Under the pieces are notes generated by a model. It was not told where the DNA came from. It worked only from the letters and a program-made list of their open reading frames with translations, and did no database searches. Below, one piece after another: positions 27,279 to 38,715 of a stretch of DNA of 56,721 nucleotides. This DNA is from Pseudomonas sp. GM49 (GTDB taxonomy: Bacteria > Pseudomonadota > Gammaproteobacteria > Pseudomonadales > Pseudomonadaceae), in the NCBI RefSeq assembly GCF_000282355.1, contig NZ_AKJL01000150.1, positions 1 through 56,721 on the forward strand, given 5' to 3'. Position numbers and translations under genes: made by a program. How positions within the stretch are numbered: position 1 is the stretch's first letter; each line of letters starts with the position of its first letter.

Positions 27279-27649
27279 AAAGCCAACGACCTGTAAACCT
27301 AGACCTAAGGACCATCAAACTCCCCATCACCGGCGTTACGTCGTTTCTTCACCGTGTTTCCGGCATCATCCTCTTCCTGGGCCTTGGCTTCATGCTTTAT
27401 GCATTGGGCAAATCCCTGGGTTCCGAGGAAGGTTTTGCCGACGTGAAGGCAACCTTGACCAGTCCTCTGGCCAAGTTCGTAGCATGGGGCCTCCTGTCCG
27501 CTCTTCTGTATCACCTGGTAGCCGGTGTGCGCCACTTGATCATGGATATGGGCATCGGTGAGACGCTGGAAGGCGGCCGCCTGGGCTCGAAAATTATCAT
27601 CGCCGTTTCCGTGGTGTTGATCGTTCTGGCAGGAGTTTGGATATGGTAA
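27275..27649 (+). CDS. sdhC: Succinate dehydrogenase cytochrome b556 subunit
   Basis: A 124-residue membrane anchor of succinate dehydrogenase with three helices. The family signature is SQRPVNLDLRTIKLPITGVTS with FLHRVSG, and the haem-b ligand region is LYHLVAGVRHLIMDMG. The GTG at 27275 has no Shine-Dalgarno of its own; the good one lies upstream at 27247-27252 and is placed for GTG 27261 in another frame (see that entry). TTG 27242 is in frame but poorly supported. It overlaps sdhD by seven bases. First gene of the sdhCDAB-sucAB-lpdG-sucCD block. Confidence 0.93.
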   Translation: MKSQRPVNLDLRTIKLPITGVTSFLHRVSGIILFLGLGFMLYALGKSLGSEEGFADVKATLTSPLAKFVAWGLLSALLYHLVAGVRHLIMDMGIGETLEGGRLGSKIIIAVSVVLIVLAGVWIW

Positions 27650-28011
27650 CCAGCGTTACGAACCTTTCGCGTTCCGGTCTTTATGACTGGATGGCGCAAC
27701 GTGTGTCTGCGGTCGTTCTCGCGGCTTATTTCATTTTCCTGATCGGATACCTCGCTGCGAATCCTGGCATTGGTTATGACCAATGGCATGGCCTGTTCGC
27801 CCACAACGGGATGCGTATCTTCAGTCTGCTGGCCCTTGTGGCCCTGGGCGCTCACGCCTGGGTCGGCATGTGGACCATCGCGACCGACTACCTGACGCCA
27901 ATGGCGCTGGGCAAGTCCGCGACTGCAGTACGTTTCCTATTCCAGGCAGTATGCGGCGTTGCGATGTTCGCTTACTTCGTCTGGGGCGTGCAGATTCTCT
28001 GGGGTATCTGA
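27643..28011 (+). CDS. sdhD: Succinate dehydrogenase hydrophobic anchor subunit
   Basis: A 122-residue anchor with three helices. It starts MVTSVTNLSRSGLYDWMAQR, where the SGLYDW-x-x-QR segment lies near the quinone site, and has the haem-ligand helix ALVALGAHAWVGMWTIATDY. With SdhC it binds haem b and ubiquinone. AGGAG lies about 8 bases before the ATG, inside the end of sdhC. Confidence 0.94.
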   Translation: MVTSVTNLSRSGLYDWMAQRVSAVVLAAYFIFLIGYLAANPGIGYDQWHGLFAHNGMRIFSLLALVALGAHAWVGMWTIATDYLTPMALGKSATAVRFLFQAVCGVAMFAYFVWGVQILWGI

Positions 28012-28014
28012 TTC

Positions 28015-29787
28015 ATGGCTAACATTCCAACGATTTCTTTCGACGCCATCATTATTGGTGGTGGCGGTGCCGGCATGCGCGCAGCGCTGCAACTGGCACA
28101 GGGCGGTCACAAGACTGCCGTGATCACCAAGGTTTTCCCGACCCGTTCGCACACTGTATCCGCTCAAGGCGGCATCACCTGCGCGATCGCGTCCGCTGAC
28201 CCGAACGATGACTGGCGCTGGCACATGTACGATACCGTCAAGGGTTCCGACTACATCGGTGACCAGGACGCTATCGAATACATGTGTCAGGAAGGCCCGG
28301 CCGCGGTCTACGAGCTGGACCACATGGGTATGCCGTTCTCGCGTACCGAGCAAGGTCGTATCTACCAGCGTCCATTCGGCGGCCAGTCGAAGGATTACGG
28401 TAAAGGCGGGCAGGCTGCCCGTACTTGCGCCGCTTCCGACCGTACTGGTCACGCGCTGCTGCACACCCTTTATCAGGGCAACCTGAAAGCCGGTACCGTG
28501 TTCCTGAACGAGTACTACGCTGTCGATCTGGTGAAGAACGGCGAAGGCGAGTTCGTCGGCGTGATCGCGATCTGCATCGAAACCGGTGAAACCACCTACA
28601 TCCGCGCGAAAGCCACCGTGCTGGCGACTGGCGGTGCCGGTCGTATCTACGCTTCGACCACCAACGCCCTGATCAACACCGGTGACGGCGTTGGTATGGC
28701 GCTGCGTGCCGGAGTACCGGTACAAGACATTGAAATGTGGCAGTTCCACCCGACCGGTATTGCCGGCGCCGGTGTACTGGTTACAGAAGGTTGCCGTGGT
28801 GAAGGTGGATACCTGATCAACAAGCACGGCGAGCGTTTCATGGAGCGTTATGCTCCGAACGCCAAAGACCTTGCCGGTCGTGACGTGGTTGCCCGTTCGA
28901 TGGTTAAAGAGATCATCGCCGGCAACGGTTGCGGTCCGAATGGCGACCACGTAATGCTCAAGCTCGACCACCTGGGCGAGGAAGTGCTGCACAGCCGTCT
29001 GCCAGGCATCTGCGAATTGTCGAAGACTTTTGCACACGTTGACCCGGTTGTTGCTCCGGTTCCGGTTGTTCCGACCTGCCACTACATGATGGGCGGCGTT
29101 GCCACCAACATTCATGGTCAGGCGATCACCCAGGACGCCGATGGCGTGGATCAGATCATTCCTGGTCTGTTCGCCGTGGGCGAAGTGGCTTGTGTATCGG
29201 TTCACGGCGCCAACCGTCTGGGTGGCAACTCGCTGCTCGACCTGGTGGTATTCGGCCGCGCTGCCGGCCTGCACCTGGAAAAAGCACTGACCGACGGTAT
29301 CGAATACGACGACGCCACCGACGCCGACATCAATGCGGCCCTGGCGCGCCTGTCCGCTCTGAACGAGCGTACCGAAGGTGAAGACGTGGCTACCCTGCGT
29401 CGCGAACTGCAAAACTGCATGCAGAACTACTTCGGTGTATTCCGTACTGGCGAATACATGCAGAAGGGTATTGCCCAGCTGGCTGACCTGCGCAAGCGCA
29501 TCGCCAACGTGAAGATCAACGATAAGTCGCAGGCGTTCAACACTGCCCGTATCGAAGCGCTGGAACTGCAAAACCTGCTGGAAGTGGCTGAAGCTACCGC
29601 CATCGCTGCCGAAGTGCGTAAAGAGTCCCGCGGTGCTCACGCCCGTGAAGACTTCGAAGACCGTGACGACGAAAACTGGCTGTGCCACACCCTGTACTTC
29701 CCGGGTGACAAGCGCGTGACCAAGCGTGCTGTGAACTTCTCGCCGAAGACTGTTCCGACTTTCGAACCTAAAGTCCGGACTTATTAA
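28015..29787 (+). CDS. sdhA: Succinate dehydrogenase flavoprotein subunit
   Basis: A 590-residue flavoprotein. It starts with the FAD Rossmann loop [13 protein letters not shown] and carries the histidine for covalent FAD in [13 protein letters not shown] (His46). Substrate-site segments include [21 protein letters not shown] and [16 protein letters not shown]. It oxidises succinate to fumarate and passes electrons to SdhB. It begins three bases after the sdhD stop. Full length for the family. Confidence 0.97.
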   Translation: MANIPTISFDAIIIGGGGAGMRAALQLAQGGHKTAVITKVFPTRSHTVSAQGGITCAIASADPNDDWRWHMYDTVKGSDYIGDQDAIEYMCQEGPAAVYELDHMGMPFSRTEQGRIYQRPFGGQSKDYGKGGQAARTCAASDRTGHALLHTLYQGNLKAGTVFLNEYYAVDLVKNGEGEFVGVIAICIETGETTYIRAKATVLATGGAGRIYASTTNALINTGDGVGMALRAGVPVQDIEMWQFHPTGIAGAGVLVTEGCRGEGGYLINKHGERFMERYAPNAKDLAGRDVVARSMVKEIIAGNGCGPNGDHVMLKLDHLGEEVLHSRLPGICELSKTFAHVDPVVAPVPVVPTCHYMMGGVATNIHGQAITQDADGVDQIIPGLFAVGEVACVSVHGANRLGGNSLLDLVVFGRAAGLHLEKALTDGIEYDDATDADINAALARLSALNERTEGEDVATLRRELQNCMQNYFGVFRTGEYMQKGIAQLADLRKRIANVKINDKSQAFNTARIEALELQNLLEVAEATAIAAEVRKESRGAHAREDFEDRDDENWLCHTLYFPGDKRVTKRAVNFSPKTVPTFEPKVRTY

Positions 29788-29798
29788 GGGTGACCGCC

Positions 29799-30503
29799 AT
29801 GTTGCAAGTCAGTGTTTATCGCTACAACCCTGATCAGGACGCTGCGCCGTTCATGCAGGAATTCCAGGTCGATACCGGTGGTAAAGACCTGATGGTGCTG
29901 GACGTGCTGGCCCTGATCAAAGAGCAGGACGAGGGTTTCTCCTATCGTCGCTCTTGCCGTGAAGGTGTTTGCGGTTCCGACGGCATGAACATCAACGGCA
30001 AAAACGGCCTGGCGTGCATCACGCCGCTGTCTGCTGTCGTAAAAGGTAACAAGTTGATCGTTCGTCCTCTGCCAGGTTTGCCGGTTATCCGTGACCTGGT
30101 CGTCGATATGAGCATCTTCTACAAGCAATACGAGAAGGTTAAGCCATACCTGCAGAACGATACGCCGGCTCCGGCCATCGAGCGTCTGCAGTCCCCTGAA
30201 GAACGTGAAAAGCTCGACGGTCTGTACGAGTGCATCCTGTGCGCTTGCTGCTCGACCTCTTGCCCGTCCTTCTGGTGGAACCCGGACAAGTTCCTGGGTC
30301 CAGCTGCCCTGCTGCAAGCGTACCGCTTCCTGGCAGACAGCCGTGACACCAAGACGTCCGAGCGTCTGGCTTCGCTGGATGACCCGTTCAGCGTATTCCG
30401 CTGCCGCGGGATCATGAACTGCGTCAGCGTATGTCCGAAAGGCCTGAACCCGACTAAGGCCATCGGTCACATCCGTAACATGCTGCTTTCCAGCGGCGTG
30501 TGA
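29799..30503 (+). CDS. sdhB: Succinate dehydrogenase iron-sulfur subunit
   Basis: A 234-residue iron-sulfur protein. The three clusters can be placed: [2Fe-2S] in SCREGVCGSDGMNINGKNGLAC, [4Fe-4S] in CILCACCSTSCP, [3Fe-4S] in CRGIMNCVSVCPKGLNP with the last two groups sharing Cys. ATG 29799 (MLQVSVYRYNP) is preferred over GTG 29790. It passes electrons from FADH2 to ubiquinone. A modest terminator follows, before sucA. Confidence 0.97.
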   Translation: MLQVSVYRYNPDQDAAPFMQEFQVDTGGKDLMVLDVLALIKEQDEGFSYRRSCREGVCGSDGMNINGKNGLACITPLSAVVKGNKLIVRPLPGLPVIRDLVVDMSIFYKQYEKVKPYLQNDTPAPAIERLQSPEEREKLDGLYECILCACCSTSCPSFWWNPDKFLGPAALLQAYRFLADSRDTKTSERLASLDDPFSVFRCRGIMNCVSVCPKGLNPTKAIGHIRNMLLSSGV

Positions 30504-30535
30504 TTCAGCTGCTGTACCCGCTGTACCCGTAGATG

Positions 30536-30570
30536 CTACGGCGCAGGCTTCAACCGGCGCCGTAGTTTTA
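30536..30570 (+). terminator. Partial terminator between sdhB and sucA
   Basis: CTACGGCGC (30536-30544) pairs with GCGCCGTAG (30557-30565), followed by TTTTA. The T-run is short, so this may be an attenuating or processing hairpin that lowers sucA expression relative to sdh. The rest of the 253-base gap shows no clear new promoter. Confidence 0.55.
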
Positions 30571-30756
30571 ACCTGAGCAGCAGCTTAAAAGGCTGCGGCT
30601 CTTATTTTGAAGAAATGAGACAAGCAGGGGCATCCGGGCTGGTACCCGGACTATCAGTGTGATCCTAGTGGCTTGTTTTGGTCGCTGCATTCGGACTTCT
30701 GCAAGTTTGCTCGGTGTCGACACCGATGGTGTTCCCCTAACCGAGGGTGACCAAGC

Positions 30757-33588
30757 ATGCAAGAAAGCGTGATGCAGCGCATGTGGAACAGTGCCTACCT
30801 ATCCGGTAGTAACGCTGCCTATGTGGAAGAGCTTTACGAGCTCTACCTGCACGACCCTAACGCTGTGCCAGAAGAGTGGCGCACCTACTTCCAGAAGTTG
30901 CCTGCTGACGGCAACTCTGCCACCGATGTTTCGCACTCCACAATTCGCGATCATTTCGTCTTGCTGGCAAAGAACCAGCGCCGCGCCCAACCGGTTTCCG
31001 CCGGCAGCGTGAGCAGTGAGCACGAGAAGAAGCAAGTTGAAGTGCTGCGATTGATCCAGGCCTACCGTATGCGTGGCCACCAGGCAGCCCAGCTTGACCC
31101 GCTGGGGCTGTGGCAGCGTCCTGCACCTGCAGACCTGTCGATCAATCATTACGGCTTGACCAATGCCGATCTTGATACGACCTTCCGTGCCGGCGACCTG
31201 TTCATCGGCAAAGAGGAAGCGAGCCTACGCGAAATTCACGAAGCGTTGCAGCAGACATATTGCCGCACCATCGGCGCTGAATTCACGCACATCACCGATT
31301 CCGAGCAGCGCCAGTGGTTCCAGCAGCGACTGGAAAGCGTGCGCGGTCGTCCGACGTACTCCGCCGACATCAAGAGCCACTTGCTCGAGCGCGTGACCGC
31401 CGGCGAAGGCCTGGAAAAATACCTGGGTACCAAATACCCGGGTACCAAGCGTTTCGGTCTGGAAGGCGGCGAAAGCCTGATTCCGATGCTCGACGAGCTG
31501 ATCCAGCGTTCCGGTTCCTACGGCACCAAGGAAATCGTCATCGGCATGGCCCACCGTGGCCGTCTGAACGTATTGGTCAACACCTTCGGCAAGAACCCGC
31601 GCGAGCTGTTCGACGAGTTCGAAGGCAAGAAGAAGGTCGAGCTGGGTTCCGGTGACGTCAAATACCACCAGGGCTTCTCGTCCAACGTGATGACCACCGG
31701 CGGTGAAGTTCACCTGGCCATGGCGTTCAACCCGTCCCACCTGGAAATCGTTTCCCCGGTGGTCGAGGGTTCGGTTCGCGCCCGTCAGGACCGTCGCAAC
31801 GATCCAACCGGTGAGAAGGTTCTGCCGATCTCCATCCACGGTGACGCTGCGTTCGCCGGTCAGGGCGTGGTCATGGAAACCTTCCAGATGTCGCAAACCC
31901 GCGGTTTCAAGACCGGCGGTACCGTGCACATCGTGATCAACAACCAGGTCGGTTTCACCATCAGCAATCCGCTGGACTCGCGCTCCACCGAGTACGCGAC
32001 CGACGTTGCGAAAATGATCCAGGCGCCGATCCTCCATGTGAATGGTGATGATCCGGAAGCCGTATTGTTCGTGACCCAGCTGGCCATCGACTACCGCATG
32101 CAGTTCAAGCGTGACGTGGTGATCGACCTGGTCTGCTACCGTCGTCGCGGCCACAACGAGGCCGACGAGCCAAGCGGTACCCAACCTCTGATGTATCAGC
32201 AGATCACCAAACAGCGCACCACCCGTGAGCTGTATGCCGATCGTCTGACCCAGGGCGGTGTGATGGACGCAGAGCGTGTTCAGGCGAAAGTCGACGAATA
32301 CCGCAACGCGCTGGACAACGGTCTGCACGTAGTGAAAAGCCTGGTCAAAGAGCCGAACAAAGAGTTGTTCGTGGACTGGCGTCCGTATCTGGGCCACGCC
32401 TGGACCGCGCGTCACGACACTCGCTTCGACCTCAAGACCTTGCAGGAACTGTCCGCCAAGCTGCTGGAAATCCCGGAAGGCTTCGTGGTTCAGCGCCAGG
32501 TTGCCAAGATCTACGAAGACCGCCAGAAGATGCAAGCCGGCGGCCTGCCGATCAACTGGGGTTACGCTGAAACCATGGCGTACGCGACCCTGGCGTTCGA
32601 AGGTCACCCGATTCGCATGACTGGCCAGGACATCGGCCGCGGTACGTTCTCGCACCGCCATGCTGTCCTGCACAACCAGAAAGACGCGGGCACCTACATC
32701 CCGCTGCAGAACCTGTACGACGGTCAGCCGCGTTTTGACCTGTACGACTCGTTCCTGTCCGAAGAAGCGGTATTGGCGTTCGAGTACGGTTACTCGACCA
32801 CCACGCCGAATGCCCTGGTTATCTGGGAAGCCCAGTTCGGCGACTTCGCCAACGGCGCCCAGGTAGTGATTGACCAGTTCATCACCAGTGGCGAGCACAA
32901 GTGGGGCCGTCTGTGCGGTCTGACCATGCTGCTGCCGCACGGTTATGAAGGTCAGGGTCCGGAGCACTCCTCGGCTCGTCTGGAGCGTTACCTGCAGCTG
33001 TGCGCCGAGCACAACATTCAGGTATGCATGCCGACGACGCCGGCTCAGATCTACCACTTGCTGCGCCGTCAGGTCATTCGCCCGCTGCGCAAACCACTGG
33101 TAGTCCTGACTCCGAAGTCGCTGCTGCGCCACAAGTTGGCCATCTCGACGCTGGAAGATCTGGCCGAAGGTTCGTTCCAGACCGTCATCCCGGAAATCGA
33201 TGCTCAGGACCCGAAAAAGGTCGAGCGCGTTGTTCTGTGTAGCGGCAAGGTCTACTACGACCTGCTGGAAAAACGCCGTGCCGAAGGTCGTGACGACATC
33301 GCCATCGTTCGTATCGAGCAGCTGTACCCATTCCCTGAGGACGACCTGAAAGAAGTCCTGGCGCCTTACACCAACGTCAAGCATGCCGTCTGGTGTCAGG
33401 AAGAGCCGATGAACCAGGGGGCGTGGTACTGCAGCCAACACCACATGCGTCGCAGCATCAGCAACCTCAACAAGTCTCTCGTACTCGAGTACGCGGGCCG
33501 TGAGGCTTCTGCTGCACCTGCATGCGGTTACGCATCGATGCACGCCGAACAGCAGGAACAACTGCTGCAAGACGCCTTTACTGTTTAA
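30757..33588 (+). CDS. sucA: 2-oxoglutarate dehydrogenase E1 component
   Basis: A 943-residue thiamine-diphosphate enzyme. The short N-terminal segment MQESVMQRMWNSAYLSGSNA with YLHDPNAVPEEWRTYF is the E2-binding part. The ThDP/substrate regions are visible as HRGRLNVLVNTFGKNP, the HGDAAFAGQG motif and NNQVGFT. C-terminal transketolase-like part includes LPHGYEGQGPEHSSARLERY. It decarboxylates 2-oxoglutarate and transfers succinyl to the lipoyl group of SucB. GAGG precedes the ATG by about 10 bases. Full length. Confidence 0.97.
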   Translation: MQESVMQRMWNSAYLSGSNAAYVEELYELYLHDPNAVPEEWRTYFQKLPADGNSATDVSHSTIRDHFVLLAKNQRRAQPVSAGSVSSEHEKKQVEVLRLIQAYRMRGHQAAQLDPLGLWQRPAPADLSINHYGLTNADLDTTFRAGDLFIGKEEASLREIHEALQQTYCRTIGAEFTHITDSEQRQWFQQRLESVRGRPTYSADIKSHLLERVTAGEGLEKYLGTKYPGTKRFGLEGGESLIPMLDELIQRSGSYGTKEIVIGMAHRGRLNVLVNTFGKNPRELFDEFEGKKKVELGSGDVKYHQGFSSNVMTTGGEVHLAMAFNPSHLEIVSPVVEGSVRARQDRRNDPTGEKVLPISIHGDAAFAGQGVVMETFQMSQTRGFKTGGTVHIVINNQVGFTISNPLDSRSTEYATDVAKMIQAPILHVNGDDPEAVLFVTQLAIDYRMQFKRDVVIDLVCYRRRGHNEADEPSGTQPLMYQQITKQRTTRELYADRLTQGGVMDAERVQAKVDEYRNALDNGLHVVKSLVKEPNKELFVDWRPYLGHAWTARHDTRFDLKTLQELSAKLLEIPEGFVVQRQVAKIYEDRQKMQAGGLPINWGYAETMAYATLAFEGHPIRMTGQDIGRGTFSHRHAVLHNQKDAGTYIPLQNLYDGQPRFDLYDSFLSEEAVLAFEYGYSTTTPNALVIWEAQFGDFANGAQVVIDQFITSGEHKWGRLCGLTMLLPHGYEGQGPEHSSARLERYLQLCAEHNIQVCMPTTPAQIYHLLRRQVIRPLRKPLVVLTPKSLLRHKLAISTLEDLAEGSFQTVIPEIDAQDPKKVERVVLCSGKVYYDLLEKRRAEGRDDIAIVRIEQLYPFPEDDLKEVLAPYTNVKHAVWCQEEPMNQGAWYCSQHHMRRSISNLNKSLVLEYAGREASAAPACGYASMHAEQQEQLLQDAFTV

Positions 33589-33630
33589 CGCCTTCGCGCA
33601 CCTGAAACCGAATTTAAGGAACCACAGACA

Positions 33631-34848
33631 ATGGCTATCGAGATCAAAGCCCCCACTTTCCCGGAATCGGTTGCCGATGGCACCGTTGCCACCTGGCACA
33701 AACAACCGGGCGACGCGGTCAAGCGCGACGAACTGATTGTCGACATCGAAACCGACAAGGTCGTGCTGGAAGTGCTGGCTACCGCTGATGGCGTGCTGGG
33801 CGCTATCGTCAAGAACGAAGGCGACACCGTTCTGTCCGACGAAGTCCTGGGCTCCATCGTTGAAGGCGGCGCTGCTGCCGCAGCTCCCGCTGCCGCTGCT
33901 GCTCCGGCCGCTGCTGCCGCTCCGGCTGCCGGCGCGGACGAAGACGCTATCGCAGCTCCAGCTGCTCGCAAGCTGGCCGAAGAAAACGGCATCAACCTGG
34001 CTTCCGTCAAAGGCACCGGCAAAGATGGTCGTGTAACCAAGGAAGACGTGGTTGCCGCTGTCGAAGCCAAGAAAGCTGCTCCTGCTGCCGCACCTGCCAA
34101 GGCTGCTGCTCCGGCTGCCGCTGCTCCTGTGTTCGCTGCTGGCGACCGCATCGAGAAGCGCGTTCCGATGACTCGCGTTCGTGCCACCGTGGCCAAGCGT
34201 CTGGTTGAAGCTCAGTCGAACATGGCGATGCTGACCACTTTCAACGAAGTCGACATGACCGAAGTCATGGCGCTGCGTTCGAAGTACAAGGACCTGTTCG
34301 AGAAGTCCCACAACGGCGTACGCCTGGGCTTCATGTCCTTCTTCGTGAAAGCGGCTACCGAGGCGCTGAAGCGCTTCCCGGCTGTCAACGCGTCGATCGA
34401 CGGCGGCGACATCGTTTACCACGGCTACGCTGACGTCGGCGTTGCAGTTTCCAGCGATCGCGGCCTGGTAGTACCGGTTCTGCGTAACGCCGAACTGATG
34501 AGCCTGGCTGAAATCGAAGGCGGCATCGCCACCTTCGGCAAGAAAGCCCGCGACGGCAAACTGTCGATGGACGAAATGACCGGTGGTACGTTCACCATCA
34601 CCAACGGCGGTACTTTCGGTTCGATGATGTCGACCCCGATCGTCAACCCGCCACAAGCCGCCATCCTGGGCATGCACAACATCATCCAGCGTCCTATGGC
34701 CATCAACGGTCAGGTCGTTATCCGTCCGATGATGTACCTGGCACTGTCCTACGATCACCGTCTGATCGATGGCAAAGAAGCTGTGACCTTCCTGGTGACC
34801 ATCAAGAACCTGCTGGAAGATCCGGCTCGTCTGTTGCTGGATATCTGA
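33631..34848 (+). CDS. sucB: Dihydrolipoyl succinyltransferase (E2)
   Basis: A 405-residue E2. Layout: one lipoyl domain (1-78; lipoylated Lys43 in [10 protein letters not shown]), an Ala/Pro linker (about 82-103), the peripheral-subunit-binding domain (about 108-145, [19 protein letters not shown]), a second Ala/Pro linker, and the catalytic domain to the end with [13 protein letters not shown], giving the His and Asp of the active site. It forms the 24-mer core of 2-oxoglutarate dehydrogenase. AAGGA lies upstream of the ATG. It follows sucA by 42 bases. Confidence 0.97.
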   Translation: MAIEIKAPTFPESVADGTVATWHKQPGDAVKRDELIVDIETDKVVLEVLATADGVLGAIVKNEGDTVLSDEVLGSIVEGGAAAAAPAAAAAPAAAAAPAAGADEDAIAAPAARKLAEENGINLASVKGTGKDGRVTKEDVVAAVEAKKAAPAAAPAKAAAPAAAAPVFAAGDRIEKRVPMTRVRATVAKRLVEAQSNMAMLTTFNEVDMTEVMALRSKYKDLFEKSHNGVRLGFMSFFVKAATEALKRFPAVNASIDGGDIVYHGYADVGVAVSSDRGLVVPVLRNAELMSLAEIEGGIATFGKKARDGKLSMDEMTGGTFTITNGGTFGSMMSTPIVNPPQAAILGMHNIIQRPMAINGQVVIRPMMYLALSYDHRLIDGKEAVTFLVTIKNLLEDPARLLLDI

Positions 34849-34861
34849 TAGAAGCAGCCAT

Positions 34862-34910
34862 GAGCTGCAAGCCCGTGCTGTCGGAAAACCCGCAGCCTGG
34901 CTTGCCGCTC
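34862..34910. repeat. Imperfect inverted repeat between sucB and lpdG
   Basis: GAGCTGCAAGC (34862-34872) and GCTTGCCGCTC (34900-34910) pair with one mismatch across 27 bases. The AGCTGCAAGC form is a known kind of short intergenic repeat in pseudomonads. No T-run follows, so it is not a standard terminator. Confidence 0.4.
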
Positions 34911-34946
34911 GCGGCTTGAAGCTTTTCGCTAAAGAGGATTTTTTGA

Positions 34947-36383
<1,437 letters not shown>

Positions 36384-36426
36384 GACAATAAGAAACCACG
36401 GCGGAATGGCCCGTCGTGAGCCTTGC

Positions 36427-36503
36427 ATGCAAGACTCACCGCGGAATATCCGCTGGACGCAGTCTTGCATAGCTGCACCGGGTATCCGGAAAGGCTATGC
36501 AAG
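36427..36503 (+). promoter_or_regulatory. Two overlapping, mutually exclusive hairpins between lpdG and sucC
   Basis: ATGCAAGACT (36427-36436) is the exact inverse of AGTCTTGCAT (36461-36470). CTTGCATAGC (36464-36473) is the exact inverse of GCTATGCAAG (36494-36503). The segment 36464-36470 is shared, so only one hairpin can form at a time. Each has an inner stem (GCGGAATATCCGC at 36441-36453 and CCGGGTATCCGG at about 36478-36489). No T-run follows. It could be an attenuator-like switch or an RNA processing site. Confidence 0.5.
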
Positions 36504-36579
36504 CAGCAGTCACAGGTGGTGCGGCACTTGAATGAGTGCAGCACCGAATGCGCAGTACCTAACGAAGACGGTAATAAGC

Positions 36580-37746
36580 ATGAATCTTCACGAGTATCAG
36601 GGTAAGCAGCTGTTCGCTGAATACGGCCTGCCAGTTTCCACCGGTTACGCGGTAGACACCCCGGAAGCAGCAGCAGAAGCTTGCGACAAAATCGGCGGCA
36701 GCGAGTGGGTTGTCAAAGCCCAGGTCCACGCCGGTGGTCGCGGTAAAGCGGGCGGCGTAAAGCTGGTTCGCAACAAAGAAGACGCCAAAGCCTTCGCACA
36801 GCAGTGGCTGGGCAAGCGTCTGGTGACTTACCAGACTGACGCCAATGGTCAGCCAGTCACCAAGATCCTGGTTGAATCGTGCACTGATATCGCTAAAGAG
36901 CTGTACCTGGGCGCTGTCGTTGACCGTTCGAGCCGTCGTATCGTGTTCATGGCTTCCACCGAAGGTGGCGTGGACATCGAGAAAATCGCTCACGACACTC
37001 CAGAAAAAATTCTGAAAGCCACTATCGATCCACTGGTTGGCGCTCAGCCATTCCAGGGTCGCGAGCTGGCATTCCAGTTGGGTCTGGAAGGCAAGCAAGT
37101 TGCCCAGTTCGCCAAGATCTTCGTAGGTCTGGCCAAACTGTTCCAGGATCACGATCTGGCCCTGCTGGAAGTGAACCCGCTGGTGATCAAGGCTGACGGC
37201 GATCTGCACTGCCTGGACGCCAAGATCAACATCGACGCCAACGCCATGTACCGTCAGCCTAAGCTGAAGACTTTCCACGATCCGTCGCAAGACGATCCGC
37301 GCGAAGCGCACGCTGCCAAGTTCGAACTGAACTACGTAGCGCTGGAAGGCAACATCGGTTGCATGGTCAACGGTGCTGGCCTGGCCATGGGTACCATGGA
37401 CATCGTCAACCTGCATGGCGGCAAGCCAGCCAACTTCCTCGACGTGGGCGGCGGTGCTACCAAGGAACGCGTTACCGAAGCGTTCAAGATCATCCTGTCC
37501 GACACTAACGTCGCTGCAGTACTGGTCAACATCTTCGGCGGCATCGTTCGTTGCGACATGATTGCCGAAGGCATCATCGGTGCAGTGAAAGAAGTCGGCG
37601 TGAAAATCCCGGTTGTTGTTCGCCTTGAAGGCAACAACGCTGAGCTGGGCGCTAAAGTACTGGCAGAAAGCGGTTTGAACATCATCGCTGCTACCAGCCT
37701 GACCGACGCTGCTCAACAAGTTGTCAAAGCTGCGGAGGGCAAATAA
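36580..37746 (+). CDS. sucC: Succinyl-CoA synthetase beta subunit (ADP-forming)
   Basis: A 388-residue ATP-grasp protein. It starts [20 protein letters not shown], the family opening, with [19 protein letters not shown] for nucleotide binding, LLEVNPLVI, and the C-terminal [18 protein letters not shown]. With SucD it makes ATP from succinyl-CoA. ATG 36580 is chosen over GTG/ATG codons in the leader. Its stop overlaps the sucD start by one base (TAATG). Confidence 0.97.
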   Translation: MNLHEYQGKQLFAEYGLPVSTGYAVDTPEAAAEACDKIGGSEWVVKAQVHAGGRGKAGGVKLVRNKEDAKAFAQQWLGKRLVTYQTDANGQPVTKILVESCTDIAKELYLGAVVDRSSRRIVFMASTEGGVDIEKIAHDTPEKILKATIDPLVGAQPFQGRELAFQLGLEGKQVAQFAKIFVGLAKLFQDHDLALLEVNPLVIKADGDLHCLDAKINIDANAMYRQPKLKTFHDPSQDDPREAHAAKFELNYVALEGNIGCMVNGAGLAMGTMDIVNLHGGKPANFLDVGGGATKERVTEAFKIILSDTNVAAVLVNIFGGIVRCDMIAEGIIGAVKEVGVKIPVVVRLEGNNAELGAKVLAESGLNIIAATSLTDAAQQVVKAAEGK

Positions 37747-38627
37747 TGAGCGTCCTGATCAATAAAGACACCAAAGTTATCTGCCAGGGTATTACCGGTT
37801 CGCAAGGTAGTTTCCACACCCAGCAAGCCATCGAGTACGGCACCAAGATGGTTGGTGGTGTAACTCCGGGCAAAGGCGGCACCGAGCACCTGGGTCTGCC
37901 AGTGTTCAACACCGTTAAAGACGCAGTAGCTGCCACTGGCGCTACCGCCAGCGTGATCTACGTTCCGGCTCCTTTCTGCAAGGACTCGATCCTGGAAGCT
38001 GCTTTCGGCGGCATCAAGCTGATCGTCTGCATCACCGAAGGCATTCCTACCCTGGACATGCTGGACGCTAAAGTTAAGTGCGACGAGCTGGGTGTTACCC
38101 TGATCGGCCCTAACTGCCCAGGCGTGATCACTCCAGGCGAATGCAAGATCGGCATCATGCCAGGTCACATTCACTTGCCAGGCAAGGTCGGTATCGTTTC
38201 CCGTTCCGGCACCCTGACCTACGAAGCTGTGAAGCAGACTACTGACGCCGGTTTCGGTCAGTCGACTTGCGTCGGCATCGGTGGTGACCCGATCCCGGGT
38301 TCGAACTTCATCGACATCCTGAAGCTGTTCCAGGAAGACCCGAAGACCGAAGCGATCGTGATGATCGGCGAGATCGGCGGTTCGGCTGAAGAAGAAGCGG
38401 CTGCCTACATCAAGGCACACGTGACCAAGCCGGTTGTTTCCTACATCGCTGGTGTGACTGCTCCTCCGGGCAAGCGCATGGGCCATGCTGGCGCAATCAT
38501 CTCTGGCGGCAAAGGCACTGCAGACGAGAAATTCGCTGCTCTGCAAGACGCAGGCGTTAAAACCGTGCGTTCGCTGGCAGACATCGGCAAGGCCCTGGCC
38601 GAGCTGACTGGTTGGGCTGTCAAGTAA
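37746..38627 (+). CDS. sucD: Succinyl-CoA synthetase alpha subunit
   Basis: A 293-residue subunit. It has the CoA-binding fold at the front ([20 protein letters not shown]), [10 protein letters not shown] in the middle, and the phosphorylated His247 in [23 protein letters not shown] lies just before the ATG, inside sucC. It is the last gene of the TCA block; a terminator follows 30 bases later. Confidence 0.97.
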   Translation: MSVLINKDTKVICQGITGSQGSFHTQQAIEYGTKMVGGVTPGKGGTEHLGLPVFNTVKDAVAATGATASVIYVPAPFCKDSILEAAFGGIKLIVCITEGIPTLDMLDAKVKCDELGVTLIGPNCPGVITPGECKIGIMPGHIHLPGKVGIVSRSGTLTYEAVKQTTDAGFGQSTCVGIGGDPIPGSNFIDILKLFQEDPKTEAIVMIGEIGGSAEEEAAAYIKAHVTKPVVSYIAGVTAPPGKRMGHAGAIISGGKGTADEKFAALQDAGVKTVRSLADIGKALAELTGWAVK

Positions 38628-38657
38628 GCCTCGCGCTTGGCTGACGCTTCACCAAAC

Positions 38658-38681
38658 AAAGGTCACCTTCGGGTGGCCTTT
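38658..38681 (+). terminator. Terminator at the end of the sdh-suc block
   Basis: AAAGGTCACC-TTCG-GGTGGCCTTT: an extra-stable TTCG loop and a T-tail closing the block after sucD. Confidence 0.8.
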
Positions 38682-38715
38682 GTCGTTTCCGGGGTTTGTG
38701 TTGGCTCTGCTGGCC

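Noticed and set aside
27937..29688. A 583-codon minus-strand frame across sdhA
   Set aside because: Shadow of sdhA; no motif, no ribosome site.
30504..30756. Separate promoter for sucA
   Set aside because: No good -35/-10 pair was seen in this gap; read-through from sdh past a weak terminator is the simpler reading.
31225..34758. A 1177-codon open frame on the minus strand across sucA and sucB
   Set aside because: It is antisense to two certain genes with strong codon bias; such shadow frames arise in GC-rich genes. It shows no family motif, start signal or domain, and spans the gene junction.
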